Shown in pieces: positions 33,116 to 45,245 of a stretch of DNA of 64,000 nt. Made by a program: the position numbers and the translations under genes. The stretch comes from Dryas octopetala. Taxonomy: Eukaryota; Streptophyta; Magnoliopsida; Rosales; Rosaceae. The notes under the pieces were generated by a model, which was given only the letters and a program-made list of their open reading frames with translations, made no database searches and was not told the DNA's origin. Location: positions 7,909,228 to 7,973,227 of the forward strand of contig OY992833.1 in the NCBI GenBank assembly GCA_963921425.1, in the 5' to 3' direction. Position 1 is the first letter of the stretch, and the number at the start of each line of letters is the position of its first letter.

Positions 33116-35151
33116 ACTCAGGTAATCTCGAGGACGAGATTTTTTCTAAATATGACCTAGATGCATGCAACCTAAGGTAGTCAATCAAAGATGCAAAACA
33201 AATAGATTCAAATATAACAGAGATCCAAGATTTATCAACATGTAATATAAATAAAAATTCAACAATCCATAGCAAAAGTGAATAGCATAACTAGGGCTTC
33301 ATCCTAGCCCTAGCTAGATGTAACGACCCGACCCAAAGTTGACTTTCAAAAAAAAAAAGGGCTTTTGATTTTGACTTTGGGTCCGTTAGATAGGTTTCGA
33401 TCCCACGATTTCATAGACACGTAGCACGCTTCGATCCGAGTTACGGTTTGGAAGATACGGACATGTGAAGTAAGGGGCAATTTTGTAAATTTATAAAAGT
33501 GGGTTTTAAAACCCCAAAGGTCCAGAAAATTCTGGACTTTTCTCTCTCCTCTCACGCCTCACTCTCTCTCCCTGTTATCTTTCCCCGACGCCCCTCCCCT
33601 GGCACACTCTCCTCTCCGGCCTGCTTCCCTCGCCGTCCGGCCAGGAGACGGCGACGGCACCACCTCAGCCTCCCCCTTTTCTCTCTCTCCTCCCCTTTTT
33701 CTCTCTCTCTCTCTCCCCCGTGATCTCTCTCTTCGACCCTCGGTCGTCCAGCGTCGGATTTCAGTGATCTGACCGGCGTTGGACTCGCCTCCACGCCGCA
33801 AACCTCCCAGTGGGGTCTGATCAGCCAACCAAGCCGCGACGGCGGCGCAGCGACGCCGTTTCTGAACGAAGCTCTCAACGGCGACTCGATTTTTCCGGCG
33901 AGTTCGAGGCCGACGACCACTTGGGTTCTCTTCCCCAGGCTCCGGCGAGTCCAGCAGCGTCACCCCCTTGCTTCGGTGATCGCTCACGGCGGCGAATCGA
34001 CGATGCAAAGGCCGGCGGCTTCTGCCGCCGATTCCGGCGTTTCCGGCGATAGTTGGCCATCGATCCAGTTGACAAAATCGATCCTCTAGGTACGGGTAAT
34101 CTTTCCCCTAAGGTGTTGATGTTCAATTTTGAGATTTTAGAAATTCGATTTTAGGGTTTATGTTATTTTCGAATATCTTGAAATTGGACTCAAATTCGTG
34201 TTGTTTTTGTGCAATTAAAGGTTCAATTATGTGATTAGGATTGTTTGGAGTTGAATTTGGGTATTTTTAAGTTTGTGCCGCCGCTGCCACCGTCGGCTCC
34301 GCCACTTGTGGCGGCGGGTTAGGTGATTTTCCTTGTCAATCAGCCTCCCCAGGACATCTAAAGGCCAATTCTAGGGTTTGTTTGCATATTGGTGAGTGTT
34401 TGTGTGTTGTTAGGGGCTGGGCAGCCACCGTGCGTGGTGGTTACCGTCCATTTCGGTCGTTGAACGGAAGTTGTGAACTCTGAATATCTAAAGGTTGGTT
34501 GTCTGGTCTTAACAGGTACATGGGCTCGGGAAATCTCATTCCCGATGCCGTTATGCCGCCGGATTTGGTATCCGAGCAATGGCACCGTGAAGGGTATTTC
34601 GATCTTTTACGTAGTTAAATTGTGAGTAAAACGTATCGGACTTTTAATGTAGAGTACTGTTATTGAATGGTCTGTTTTGTGTGATTGTTGCTTTACGTTA
34701 AAGAAGACTAGGTGTACGATTTTGAGTTAGGAGAATGAATTGATGAGGATTCGAGGTTAGGGAATTAATTAGGAATTATAGGGTTGCCCGAGAATAATTG
34801 CTGGATTAGAGAAACAAAAAAAACACTTATTGTCGAGGATTAATGAAAATGATTAGGTAATTATCTTACAGAATAATCAAGTTACTTTTGAGGAAGCATT
34901 TGGTATGATTTGAGTGACAAACAAGTGTAAGGTCATGAGCAAGAATAAATTTCGGAAGGGATTCCTTGATTCGGCATAGCTCGGAGTAAACTGAGAGTAA
35001 ATGTTTAAAGAATAAATTGTCTGACAACAAGTGTTGATGATGATGCATGTGTAGAGATGAATCTGAGGAGAAATACATGAGGCATTTAAACATTGTGATA
35101 CAAGGATGGCTATGAGATGGTTCTGAGAATGATGTGATTGAGGTTGTGTGA

Positions 35152-35202
35152 GCATTCCTGCCTGCTCGTGCATTGATTCGCTCTGCACGAGAAGTGGCGA
35201 GC
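35152..35202 (+). repeat. 49-base hairpin minisatellite, left part
   Basis: One unit, GCATTCCTGCCTGCTCGTGC then ATTGATTCGCTCTGCACGAG then AAGTGGCGA. It is cut after CGAGC by F1 LTR d and resumes at 37990. Confidence 0.9.
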
Positions 35203-37989
35203 TGAAACACCCCGAACCTCGGGCCCATGAAAATACTGAACATCAAACTGTTAAATCTGTTTTCTCTTACTTTTGAGCCATGCACAACAACATAAGTAAA
35301 TACAATTCAATCAAAAACATTTTAAACAAACCACTGAGTAAAAACAATTAAATAAATCTCTCTGGGTCCCACTGCATCGTCTTCTCCCCACTACTTCTCA
35401 GCCTGCTTAACCTGCAAAACACAAATCCTACACCACATCCATAGTGTACCAGGTTATACGACAAACCCGGTAAGCTCACTAGAGCTCGTATGAGTGAAGT
35501 GACATAATAATTGTCCTCAATAATTTTCTCAATCCCCAAACTCAAAAACAATCCACAAAAATATTCATACCTACTCAAATCACATCACAATTTCATCAAC
35601 AATTATCCAAACATCAAGATAAACAATAATTCCTCATATTCTCATCAAATTCCACCATTAATAATAATAATCATTATGCCATTCAAATGCCTAAACGTCA
35701 ACTATTAACCTCAATCTCGATTCGTTCACTTTCTAACTCATAACCTCAATTCATAGACACCATCATTTCCGTCCTCACGATTCAAGCCTAGATTTTACTA
35801 AGTCCTTGCAAATAAAAGCAATACAAGCAACCCAACAACCATCTATCTAATTTCACACACTTCGTTTCTTGGAAATCCTCCAGCTTTATAACTACTTTCA
35901 AAAATCTCCTTTCAGAACCATTTTTAAATCCCCTCAGTCGTAAGTCAAACTCTGAACTGAATTTATCCTTGGAAGCTGATATCTTGAAACACTTATTCTT
36001 AAAACTCACATCATTCTCGTACCTGTACTGTAGACAATGTCCTGGCCACAATCCCACACTCGGGCAGGCTCAAATCCTAGCCACAATCTCGTACGGATGA
36101 CCCTTCCGCACGAGCAGGCTCGTATCCTAGCCACAATCTCGTACGGAGGGGTCTCTCCGTACGAGCAGGCTCGTATCCTAGCCACAATCTCGTACGGAGG
36201 GGTCTCTCCGTACGAGCAGGCTCGTATCCTAGCCACAATCTCGTACGGAGGGGTCTCTCCGTACGAGCAGGCTCGTATCCTAGCCACAATCTCGTACGGA
36301 GGGGTCTCTCCGTACGAGCAGGCTCGTATCCTAGCCACAATCTCGTACGGAGGGGTCTCTCCGTACGAGCAGGCTCGTCCAATCCGTACTCGCATTTCCA
36401 ACTCACAACATTTTTCCCAAAATTTCTCTGAACTCTGCCGAATCCTTCCGAATTTGATCCCCGCTTATAAACCATCACTTGTCTGTCACTCGAAACATAC
36501 TGACTTTTCCTCAATAATTAGTTTGATCATTTGTATATAATAACTGCCTAATCATCAATCATTAACCTCGACTATAAATAATCCTTCTCTAATTTGGTGA
36601 CTCTCCTCTAAGCAACACTATAATTCCCAATTAATTCCTTCGCCTCAAATCCTCGTCAATTCATTCTCCTAATTCAAATCCTACACCTAATCTTCTCTAA
36701 CGTAAAATAGCAAATCTTTAAAACAGACAATGAAACCACAGTACTCAACAATATAAGCAGATAAGTTTCACTTAAAATTTAACTACGTAAAAGTCCGGAA
36801 TACCCTTCACGGTGCCATTGCTCGGATACCAAATCCGGCAGCATAACGGCATCAGGAATGAGATTTTCCCGAGCCCATGTACCTGTTAAGACCAGACAAC
36901 CAACCTAAATCATTACAGAATTCACAACTGGTCGTTTAATCGTCCAAAACGGGCGGCCGCCACCACACACGGTGGCTGCCCGGCTTTATACAACACAGAA
37001 ATTTCACAGAACTCACCAAACAACCTCCAAGGATCTCCTAGGAGTTCAATGTGGGCAAAAAGAGACAAACGGCCGCTGACCCGCCGCCACAAGTGGCGGA
37101 GGCAGCGGTGGCAGCGGCGACCGATCCTAAAACAAATTTGTTTTTCAACTAAAAATCAACCCCAATCAGCCTAGGCACTTCAATTGGACCAAAAACAACT
37201 CAGAGTTCATTCAAATATGCTCGATTCAAAGTAAACCCGAAATGGGTACAAGCCCTAAAATTTCAAATCTTTAGATTCTCAAAATTGACACGCAATAACA
37301 ATGGGGAAAGAAAGCCCATACCTAGAGGATCATTTCTCATAACTGGATCGAGGGCCAAATCTCGCCGGAAAAGCTCGAAATCGGCGGCGAAAGCCAGCGG
37401 ACTTCTCAGCTACGATCCGCCGTCGCGAGGGGTTGTCGAAGCAAGGGGGTGGCACGACCGGACTTGCCGTGGACTGGGGAAGAAGACCCAAGTGATCGTC
37501 GCCCTCGAACTCGCCGGAAAAGTCGCGTCGTCGTCGGAGAGCTTCGTTCAAAAATCGCGCCGTTGCGCCGTCGTCGCGGCTGGGTTGGCTGATCGGACCT
37601 CACTGGGAGGTAGGCGGCGTGGAGACGAGTCCATCGCCGGTCGGATCGCTGAAGTCCGACACCGGACGACCGAGGATCGATCCGAGAGAGAGGTCGCGGG
37701 GAGAGAGAAAACCGGAGAGAGAGAGAGAGAGACGCGTGAGAGAGGAGAGAGAGAGTCCGAAAAATGAGGAGAGAGAGAGGAAATCTGACTTTTGGGTATT
37801 TAAAACCCACTTTCATAAAAATTACAAGTTTGCCACTCGCTTCAAAAGCCCGTATCTTTCAAACCGTAGCTCCAATTGACGCGTGCCGCATGTCTACGAA
37901 CTCGTGGACTCGAGACCTTTCCAACGTGCCCAAAGTCAAAGACGAAAGTCCATTATTTTTAAAAGTCAACTTTGGGTTGGGTCGTTACA
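35203..37989 (-). mobile_element. F1 solo LTR (d), minus, TSD CGAGC
   Basis: On the plus strand it reads TGAAACACCCCGAACC to GGGTCGTTACA, i.e. an F1 LTR in reverse. Flanked by CGAGC at 35198-35202 and 37990-37994. It lies inside the minisatellite of copy c. Contents mirror the other F1 copies: GC-rich leader with the CCGCCAC hairpin (near 37086), a 51-base hairpin array, and TTGAC boxes next to the LTR start at 37930-37975. Confidence 0.95.
36041..36384 (-). repeat. 51-base hairpin minisatellite, about 6 units
   Basis: CTCGTACGGA-GGGGTCTC-TCCGTACGAG is a perfect 10-base stem with an 8-base loop, repeated every 51 bases with the GCCACAATCT / ATCCTAGCC part between. The terminal unit has the C-G version (CACTCGGGCAGG). 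The period is a multiple of three, hence long chance frames on both strands. Confidence 0.95.
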
Positions 37990-38335
37990 CGAGCATTCCT
38001 GCCTGCTCGTGCATTGATTCGCTCTGCACGAGAAGTGGCGAGCATACCTGCCTGCTCGTGCATTGATTCGCTCTGCACGAGAAGTGGCGAGCATTCCTGC
38101 CTGCTCGTGCATTGATTCGCTCTGCACGAGAAGTGGCGAGCATACCTGTCTGCTCGTGCATTGATTCGCTCTGCACGAGAAGTGGCGAGCATCCTGCCTG
38201 CTCGTGCATTGATTCGCTCTGCACGAGAAGTGGCGAGCATTCCTGCCTGCTCGTGCATTGATTCGCTCTGCACGAGAAGTGGCGAGCATACCTGCCTGCC
38301 CGTGCATCGATCCGCTCTGCACGGGAAGTGGCGAG
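37990..38335 (+). repeat. 49-base hairpin minisatellite, right part, about 7 units
   Basis: CTCGTGCA and TGCACGAG form a perfect 8-base stem around an 11-base loop in most units. In the last unit both arms change together to CCCGTGCA (38299-38306) and TGCACGGG (38318-38325), keeping the pairing. Confidence 0.95.
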
Positions 38336-40305
38336 CGATTTACAGTTTGTGGAGTGAGATTTTGGTTGTGGAGTATAAATTGTTCTTCAGAGGTCGATTT
38401 ACAATTTTGAGGGGATTGAAAAATGGATCTGAAGGAAGAGATTTTGAAGGTAGTTTGAAAGCTAGAGGATTTCAAAAAGCGACGTGAGTGAAATTAGATA
38501 GTCTATTTTCGTTGCTTTGTGTGCTTGCGTGCATTTGTTTGCTAGGATTTGGGCTGGCTAGGACTTAGTAAAGTTTAGGCTTGAATCTTGAGGAATTATG
38601 TTTGTCTTGATGCTTGGATGAAATTATTATTATGCGATTTGAGAAATTATGAGTTTTATTGTGGATTATTTTTTTAGCATGGGAAATGAAGAATTATTTG
38701 AGGATTATTGCTTAAGTCATTTCACTCATACGAGCTCTAGTGAGCTTACCTGGTTGTTTGTTTGAATAACCCGGTGTACCATGGACATGGTGCAATGTGG
38801 TTGTAGTTGTTTTGCAGGTTAAGCAGGCTGAGGAAGCAGTGGGGTGAAGACGAGACAGTGGGACTTGGGAGTTTTATTTAATTGTTTTCACGCAATGTTT
38901 CGTTTAAATGTTTTTGGTAAAATTATTTTTAGTTATATTTATGTGCATGGCTCAAAGAAAAGAGAAACCGATTTAAAAGGTTGATATTTCAGTAAATTTT
39001 TGTGGGCCCGAGGTACGAGGTGTTTCACTAGATGTTTAGCTACACATAATTAAATTCACAATAAAATAAAACATAATTAAAACTAGGCAAATAAAAGGGA
39101 AGAGAAGAGAGCAAGCCACGGCAGCAAGGTGGAGGTGACGGCGTGATGGCTCAAAGTGGCAGTGGCAAGGTGGCACAAGGTGGTGGCGTGGCTACAAGGT
39201 GGTGGCGTGACAAGGCCCTTCTCCTTCCCCTAGGGTTCGGCACAAAAATAAAGAGAAGAGAGAGGTGGCTGCAGCAAGAAAAGAAAAGAAGAAAGAGAGA
39301 GAGAGCTAGCTAGGGTAGGCAGCAAGAAAAATAGAAAGAGGCTAGGGTTTTAGAACTTGCAAGAGGGAACCCTCTCTTTGTGTTATAAAGATGTATTTAT
39401 AGAGTGAAGGGGACTGAAGCTTTCCTCTCCTTTTCAATGTGGGATTGACACTTTCCTTGCACATCAAGACTTATAATTTTCGACCAAGCATGGGCCTTGG
39501 GCTGATTTGGGCTCTTTTTGGGTGTAACTTCTTTTTAGCTCACGGAACTGCTGCGCTACCTTCACTAAAATGGCCATATCTTGTGCTAGAAAACTTGGAA
39601 TCAAAATTCATAAAATTTCTTGTGAAGCTAACGTTCGTAGCTTTCCAACCATATATGGCATGACATCTGATTCGCTTTGTAGAAATACAGAATCACTGTC
39701 GAAATCTAGTGTTCATTTTCCAGGGTTTTGACTTTTTCTTCAGCTAGGATTCATTGTGATCTTTGACTGAATCTTATGAGATTTCCCTTGTGCATGAAGG
39801 ATTCCTTTCTTGGGCCTTGGGTCAGCTGAGTGAGTGTGGCATAGGCTTGGGCGCTTGGACCTTGGAATGGCACAACTTGGGCTTCCTCCAATTGGGCTTG
39901 CAATAGGCGCATGGCCTTGGTCCTTTGAGCTAGGGTTATGCGCATGTCTCATAGTGCATGGGCTGCATGTGTGGTCCATATCATGTGATGATGTGGCACG
40001 GTTGACCATTGACTTTGACCTTTGACTTTGACCAAAAGTCAACCTTGACAAAAAAGATTCCCCAAAAGATTTTATCTGGGATTCTCCAAAGATTCCTTCC
40101 AGATTCTAGATCCTTCTAGAAGATTTCCTCAAGATTCTTTTTCCCATTTTTAGCTCAAAATAGCCTCATTTAGCTTCTTTCTCCATCATTGCTTCATTTA
40201 ACCTACAAAACACTAAAACAAACTAACAAGACCTAAAATATCTAGTTCTTGCACTCTAGGTTAGGGAATTAGTATCATAAAATGATGCAAATTGCACACT
40301 CATCA

Positions 40306-42021
40306 ATTAGTTACTTTCTCGCAATTGTTCTCCTAAGACATAAATTAAGAGCTTCTTAGGCCTCTTCTAATCAGTTAACTTACATGTTCCCTAGTGCTAA
40401 GTTAAGGCAGCTGTTACTCATGCAAGAGTCATTAAGATCTATAAGAACGTCAAATATGCACAACATATAAGCTTTGAGTATTTCCTTATAGAGGTCGCCC
40501 AAAACCATTACCAAGAATAATCCCTTATTCCCTTGTTACTTGTGATTTAGTGTCTTTGATTAGTTCACAGCTAAATCTAACAAATAAATTAGATGCAATT
40601 ATCCTAAGGTGGCTAGTCAAAGGACGCAAACAACTAGTGACAGATTCAATTAGATAATGAGAATTTAATACATGCAAACATCAAATTAATTAATCAAGAG
40701 ACGGGATAAACGTTTGTTAAAGCATAGCATAACTGAAAATCAACTTACAACTAACATGCAAGATAGAATAAATAAATTACATAATTAAAATAATAAAGGA
40801 AATCTGAAATAAATAAACAAAATCCCAATCCATAATTATAACAAAATCAGAAACACAAAACTGAAATAAAAGAAGAATTCTAGACGAAATAATTAAAGAA
40901 CATCAAGAGGGGGCTGCGGCAAGGCAAGGAGGAGAAGGGAACCTCACACAAGCAGGTGGCTCACGGCTAGGGTGAGCTAGGGCTTGCGGCAAAGGCTCCT
41001 TCTTCCTTGTTGCCACGCCTCTCTTTTTCTCTCTCTAGAACTCGGCACCTCTCTTTCTCTTTGGAATTCTGAAACTTTGAAAAAAAAAAAATGAAAACTG
41101 AAGAGGCTGAAGGTTGAGAGAACATGATATATTTATAGAGGTGTGAGTGAGAAATCCTTGTGTGGCAAGGCTAGGGTAGAATACGGCAACAGCTAGGGTT
41201 TGGGGGATATGGGCTTGCGGCAAGGCTTTGGTTCTTGGGCTTAAGTGACTCACGCAAGGCCTTCTAGGGTTTCCTTCATGCGCATGGGCTGCTGGGTCTT
41301 GGCGCATTGGGCTGCTGGGTTTGCATGGCATGCGCATGCATGCATGGGCTGCTACCTCTAAATTCGGCATCACATAGGCCCATGACCCATTTGACTTGTG
41401 GACTTGTCATAGTTGACTCTTGACCATTGACTTTGACTTCCCATTTCGCCCCTCATTTCCATTTGAATTTGAATTCATTTCTTCCCTCCATTTGTTTCCA
41501 TGGATGTCCACCACCTTCTAGAAGCTTCTGGAACCTTGACTTAAGAGAGTTGACTTTGACCAACCTTTCCTAGTCCAACTAGGATTTATTGTAAATGAAG
41601 GATTCCTTATCCATTCCGACTTCTCGTAATGACCATATTGCCCCTGGGGTCTGCTAGTGTCATTAAGACTCATTTCCCTAATAAGGTTAGGTTTCCTAGT
41701 TCAACCAGGAATTCCTGTTCCAATCAGGATTTCTCATTTCTGGCTCGACAATGATGGTTCTGGACTTGATGTTTCCTAGTGTGACTAGGAATCCTCATTT
41801 GACTAGGATTTCTGCTCTTTTCCTGGTTTGACCAGGAATTGATTCATTTTCTTAGTTTGACCAGAAAATGTCCCAAAATGGCTCAATTTGCTCCTTTTTC
41901 CTATTTCTGCTTCATTTGACCTGAAAACACAAAAATAAGACAAGAAACACAAAATATCGAGTTCTAACACTCTGGGTTAAGGAATTAGTATCATAAAGTG
42001 ATGCAAAATACACACTCATCA
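40306..42021 (-). mobile_element. ATH 3' LTR
   Basis: Begins (minus strand) TGATGAGTGTGTATTTTGC and matches 49606-51297 closely. A TATTTATA box lies at 41130-41137 and TTGACY boxes at 41413-41438 and 41539-41563. Degenerate TTCCTAGT/ACTAGGAA palindromes fill 41560-41870. Its far end is replaced by the start of the other ATH LTR at 40305. Confidence 0.88.
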
Positions 42022-42034
42022 CACCCCTAAACTT
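42022..42034 (-). other. polypurine tract, ATH element
   Basis: On the minus strand AAGTTTAGGGGTG directly precedes TGATGAGTG of the LTR, as in Athila-like elements. Confidence 0.75.
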
Positions 42035-43826
42035 AGATTTTGCTAGTTCTCGAGCAAATAAAATAAAGAAAAGACTCAAAACTGACTCTAATATCCCAAC
42101 AATTGAATTCATGCACATAACCATTAATCACATAGGAAAGTAAGGCATATAAATTGCATTCTCCAAATTCTAATAACATTTCAAATAACACACCTCACTC
42201 CTCTATTGTCATATAGGCCATTCTTGACACAAATCCAAGTGTTAGATAAACAAAACTAAATCAATACATACATAAAAGATTCAACTTCAATCCTCACTAT
42301 GGCATACTCTCAATAATAAACACTCAAGAATTGGGTTAATATGTGCACTCAAAAGTATATACGAGAGCAAATATGTAACAAAAACAATTAGCTCACATAT
42401 GTACATGAAATAACGGCACATTTAGAAAGAAATACTGATCTCATGGAAAGGAATTCAAATGCTTGAAATAGAATCAATGACCATAGTCTCCTTTCTCAAA
42501 TAGACTCCACATAAGTATACTACACACCTCTTGAGATTAGCTAGGGCTTAAATAGGGTTATAATGAAGGCTTAGGCTAGGATAGGGTATTGAAATGAAAG
42601 GAAAACACAAAGGGCTAAATATATGGAATTGCAAGCATTAAAAGAACATTCTGAGGTATACCTTGCTTCTTTGCACTTCATAGCTCAATTTGAACTCTTT
42701 TTGCTCACTTTTTCTTTTGAAACCGCCCCATCTCTTTCTTTGATTTCTTTTTCCTTTTCTTTTCTTTGGGCACAGCATACATACTTTTCTGACACATTTT
42801 TGTATAAGCTATGCATTTTCACTTCTTTTCCACCTCAAACAACATGTAAACTTATTGCAATACCATAGATAAGGTAAAACGGGTAAAAGGGGTGTGGCAC
42901 CCCCAAACTTAGGGTTTGGTATGGGTTAACAAAGAAAACGGCTTAAAAGGCTCAAAATGGGTAACTAAGGATAAAACATGTAATGGGTAGGCTTTCAGGC
43001 TATGGGGTACACAAACAGAGCCTAAATTCATTTCTCAAGAGTTATGCAAATACGACATGCTTTGTGTACACAAGAAAAGAGTTGTAGCTCATAGATTCAA
43101 GATTATGCAAATTCCAAGCAAATGACCAAATGAAAGATAATGAGATCAAAACAACGACTTATATGACAATAATAGAATTAGAGTGGCGCGCAACACTCAA
43201 GAATTTAAGAACAGGGCTCAAAAGCTCACTTAGGTCATGCAAGTCTACTCTATTATACATATAATCATTAGTAATGCAAATCACCACCTAAATTCATATC
43301 AACAAGGCCAAATGACATAGAATTGCAAGATATGTTACGGAACACTATTAAAATGAAAAAAACATCAAATATACACACAAACTAAACATGCTCATAACAA
43401 TCATGCACAATCAAATCAATTAGTTGGGGACTCAAAACAACAAAAACGACTCAAAAACTTTGTTTTTAAAACAATGTCGCACACTTCTAAAGATTCAAAT
43501 CTATCACTAAGGTAGATGAAATCGAAAGAAAACGTGCATTTTGATGTGGGTTTGACACCCTAAGTTTAAAAACAAAAGTAAAAAGTTTTTCCTAACCTAA
43601 AAACACCAAATAAACGAAATTATTATTTTTTTTTTCTATCCTAAAAACACTTAAAAACACTTGTTCTAACCTAAAAACACTACAAATGACAAATGCCTTT
43701 CCCCCCACACTTAAATGATACATTGCCCTCAATGTATAAGAAATAAATGCTTGAATGCTCAAATTAAGCAAAACGGGAAATTGCAACTATCCAAAACCAA
43801 ATAAACACACCAAAATGAAAATTGTC
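42035..43826 (-). other. ATH 3' non-coding interior
   Basis: AT-rich, without a recognisable protein. On the minus strand a GAGGGCAATGTATCATTTAA then GTGTGGGGGG motif (near 43700-43735) marks the usual end of the coding part in Athila/Tat elements, and a second CCTAAGTTTGGGGGTG-like motif lies near 42900. Confidence 0.65.
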
Positions 43827-45200
43827 TTATGAAGTGAAATAAGGAAACTGTTTACTTGCGTGCGCAAGCGTTGACACTCCAAGGGTAGGCGCGGCCTCCT
43901 TGGTCTTCAATGCTCCTTCTAGATTCTTCAAAACAAATACTTGGGTTGCCTCCCAATCAGCGCTTAGTTTTCTGTCTTCAGCCTGACATTGCCTCTCCTT
44001 TACTTGCGTCATTTCCTCTTCTTTTTACCATTGCTACTCTCGACATTTCCCAAGAACGGGCTGAAGAAATTCTCCATCTCTGTCTTCTCATCTCCATAAA
44101 AATTGATCTCCTCGCTCTGCGGAGGCTCGGAAGTGAGACAGTACACCTCTTGCTTGGTGTTGTGACGAATCTTCACTAAGCACTCCATTGCTTTGTACTC
44201 CATGTTAGAGGTGCACAAAAATGGCCTCCCAAGAAGGATAGAAACGTCACCAGAAAGTCTCGAAACATCTAGCACTATGAAATCAGAGGGAATTAGTAAA
44301 TTACGACATCTAACCAAAACGTCCACAAGCATACCAAGGGATTTTTCGACCGAAGAGTTGGCGAAGCGAATGTTGGAATCAAATGGGTGCAAATCAGCTT
44401 CCACAAATCCAAGCTTCTTGAACACCACCAGCGGCATGACATTGATAGCTGAGCCATTGTTAATTAAGGCATTGGCAATCTCATACTCCCCTATGCTGCA
44501 CGGTATGACCAATGAGCCTGGATCTCTCTTCTTGCTCGGATAAGTTTTAAAGAGATACCCACAAATCTCCCTAGGAACGTTGCGACTTGCTCCTCAACCT
44601 TATTCTCAATAGACTTCAATTCCCTCATGGTTGCTGGAAACTTGGTGACATCAATGTCCGGAATGAGGGGAATCACACGTGTATCCACATACTCTTCAGT
44701 CATGTCTGGATCCTCCTCTTCCTCACTATCCATAATCTCAATCACTTCCTTAGTCTTGATTACTCTCACTCTCTTTCTTGGAGTTGTCTTTAGAATGGCA
44801 TTCACATGCTCCTCATTCTTTGGGTTGACGACGGGCTGACTAGGCAACTTTCCCTTCTCTCTCTGACCCAAAGTAGTAGCAATCTAACCCACTTGACTTT
44901 CCAAGTTTGCAATAGCCTTCGAGTTGGCTTGCATCTACTGCTCGGTCCGATTCATGAAGGCATTGGTGCTTTGAGCAATCTGAGCAATCTGAGCAATCTT
45001 ATCCTCCAAGCTAGACCTCTCGGCATTAGGTTGCACATAAGGCTTGTTGTTGCTCCCACTAGCTTGCTGTCCATTAGTGTTGCTCCACCTAAAATTTGGG
45101 TTGTTCTTCCATCCAGCTTGTAAGTGTTGGAATAAGGATCATACGGCATCCTAGGATAGCTTCCAACCTGATTAACTTGTTCGACGTCATTCCCTTATGC
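43827..45200 (-). pseudogene. Athila-like gag C-terminal part and protease (fossil)
   Basis: The stretch 44512-44009 reads VIPCSIGEYEIANALINNGS, then INVMPLVVFKKLG, FANSSVEKSLGMLVDVLV, FIVLDV and ILLGRPFL, the retropepsin-like domain of Athila/Tat elements. The stretch 44871-44491 is the acidic gag-protease linker with DVTKFPATMRELKSIENKVE. Broken. Confidence 0.8.
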
Positions 45201-45245
45201 TTGCACACCCATCAACTTCTCTTGAGCCAATGACAACTTCTACAT

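Larger units (their letters stand above)
28384..33148 (+). mobile_element. chromovirus (Ty3/gypsy), old and heavily broken
   Basis: Parts in order: LTR tail 28384-28614, primer site 28623, gag 28843-29712, protease about 29740-30120, reverse transcriptase about 30168-30840, RNase H about 31130-31600, integrase about 31860-32700, GPY/F and chromodomain-like end 32740-33115, and a 3' motif TCTCGAGGACGAGATT near 33126. The 3' LTR is absent and an ATH LTR takes over near 33149. Many breaks, perhaps ten or more, so it is clearly the oldest Ty3/gypsy copy here. The clade (Tekay, CRM or Galadriel) is not settled. Confidence 0.88.
33319..39027 (+). mobile_element. F1 solo LTR (c), TSD CTAGA, split by a minus F1 LTR
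   Basis: Starts TGTAACGACCCGACCC and ends GGTGTTTCA, flanked by CTAGA at 33314-33318 and 39028-39032. Without the nested copy d it is about 2.9 kb. It contains TTGACT boxes, a CT patch, the CCGCCAC hairpin near 34303, the CTGGTCTTAACAGG block near 34500 and a 49-base minisatellite, which the nested copy interrupts. Confidence 0.95.
33149..40305 (-). mobile_element. ATH LTR (Athila-like, minus), split by F1 LTRs
   Basis: The outer pieces 33149-33318 and 39028-40305 together correspond, on the opposite strand, to about 61611-63110 of the plus-strand ATH LTR. The start TGATGAGTGTG lies at 40305; the far end is missing and meets the chromovirus 3' motif. The leader contains a TATTTATA box (39394-39401) and a TTGACC/TTGACT cluster (40002-40050). 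It differs from the neighbouring ATH LTRs in its palindromic motifs, so it is a distinct subfamily. Inserted F1 LTR c occupies 33319-39027. Confidence 0.8.

Noticed and set aside
36041-38335. CRISPR-like arrays of hairpin repeats
   Set aside because: No unique spacers, units are contiguous, and the arrays lie inside plant LTRs with target-site duplications.
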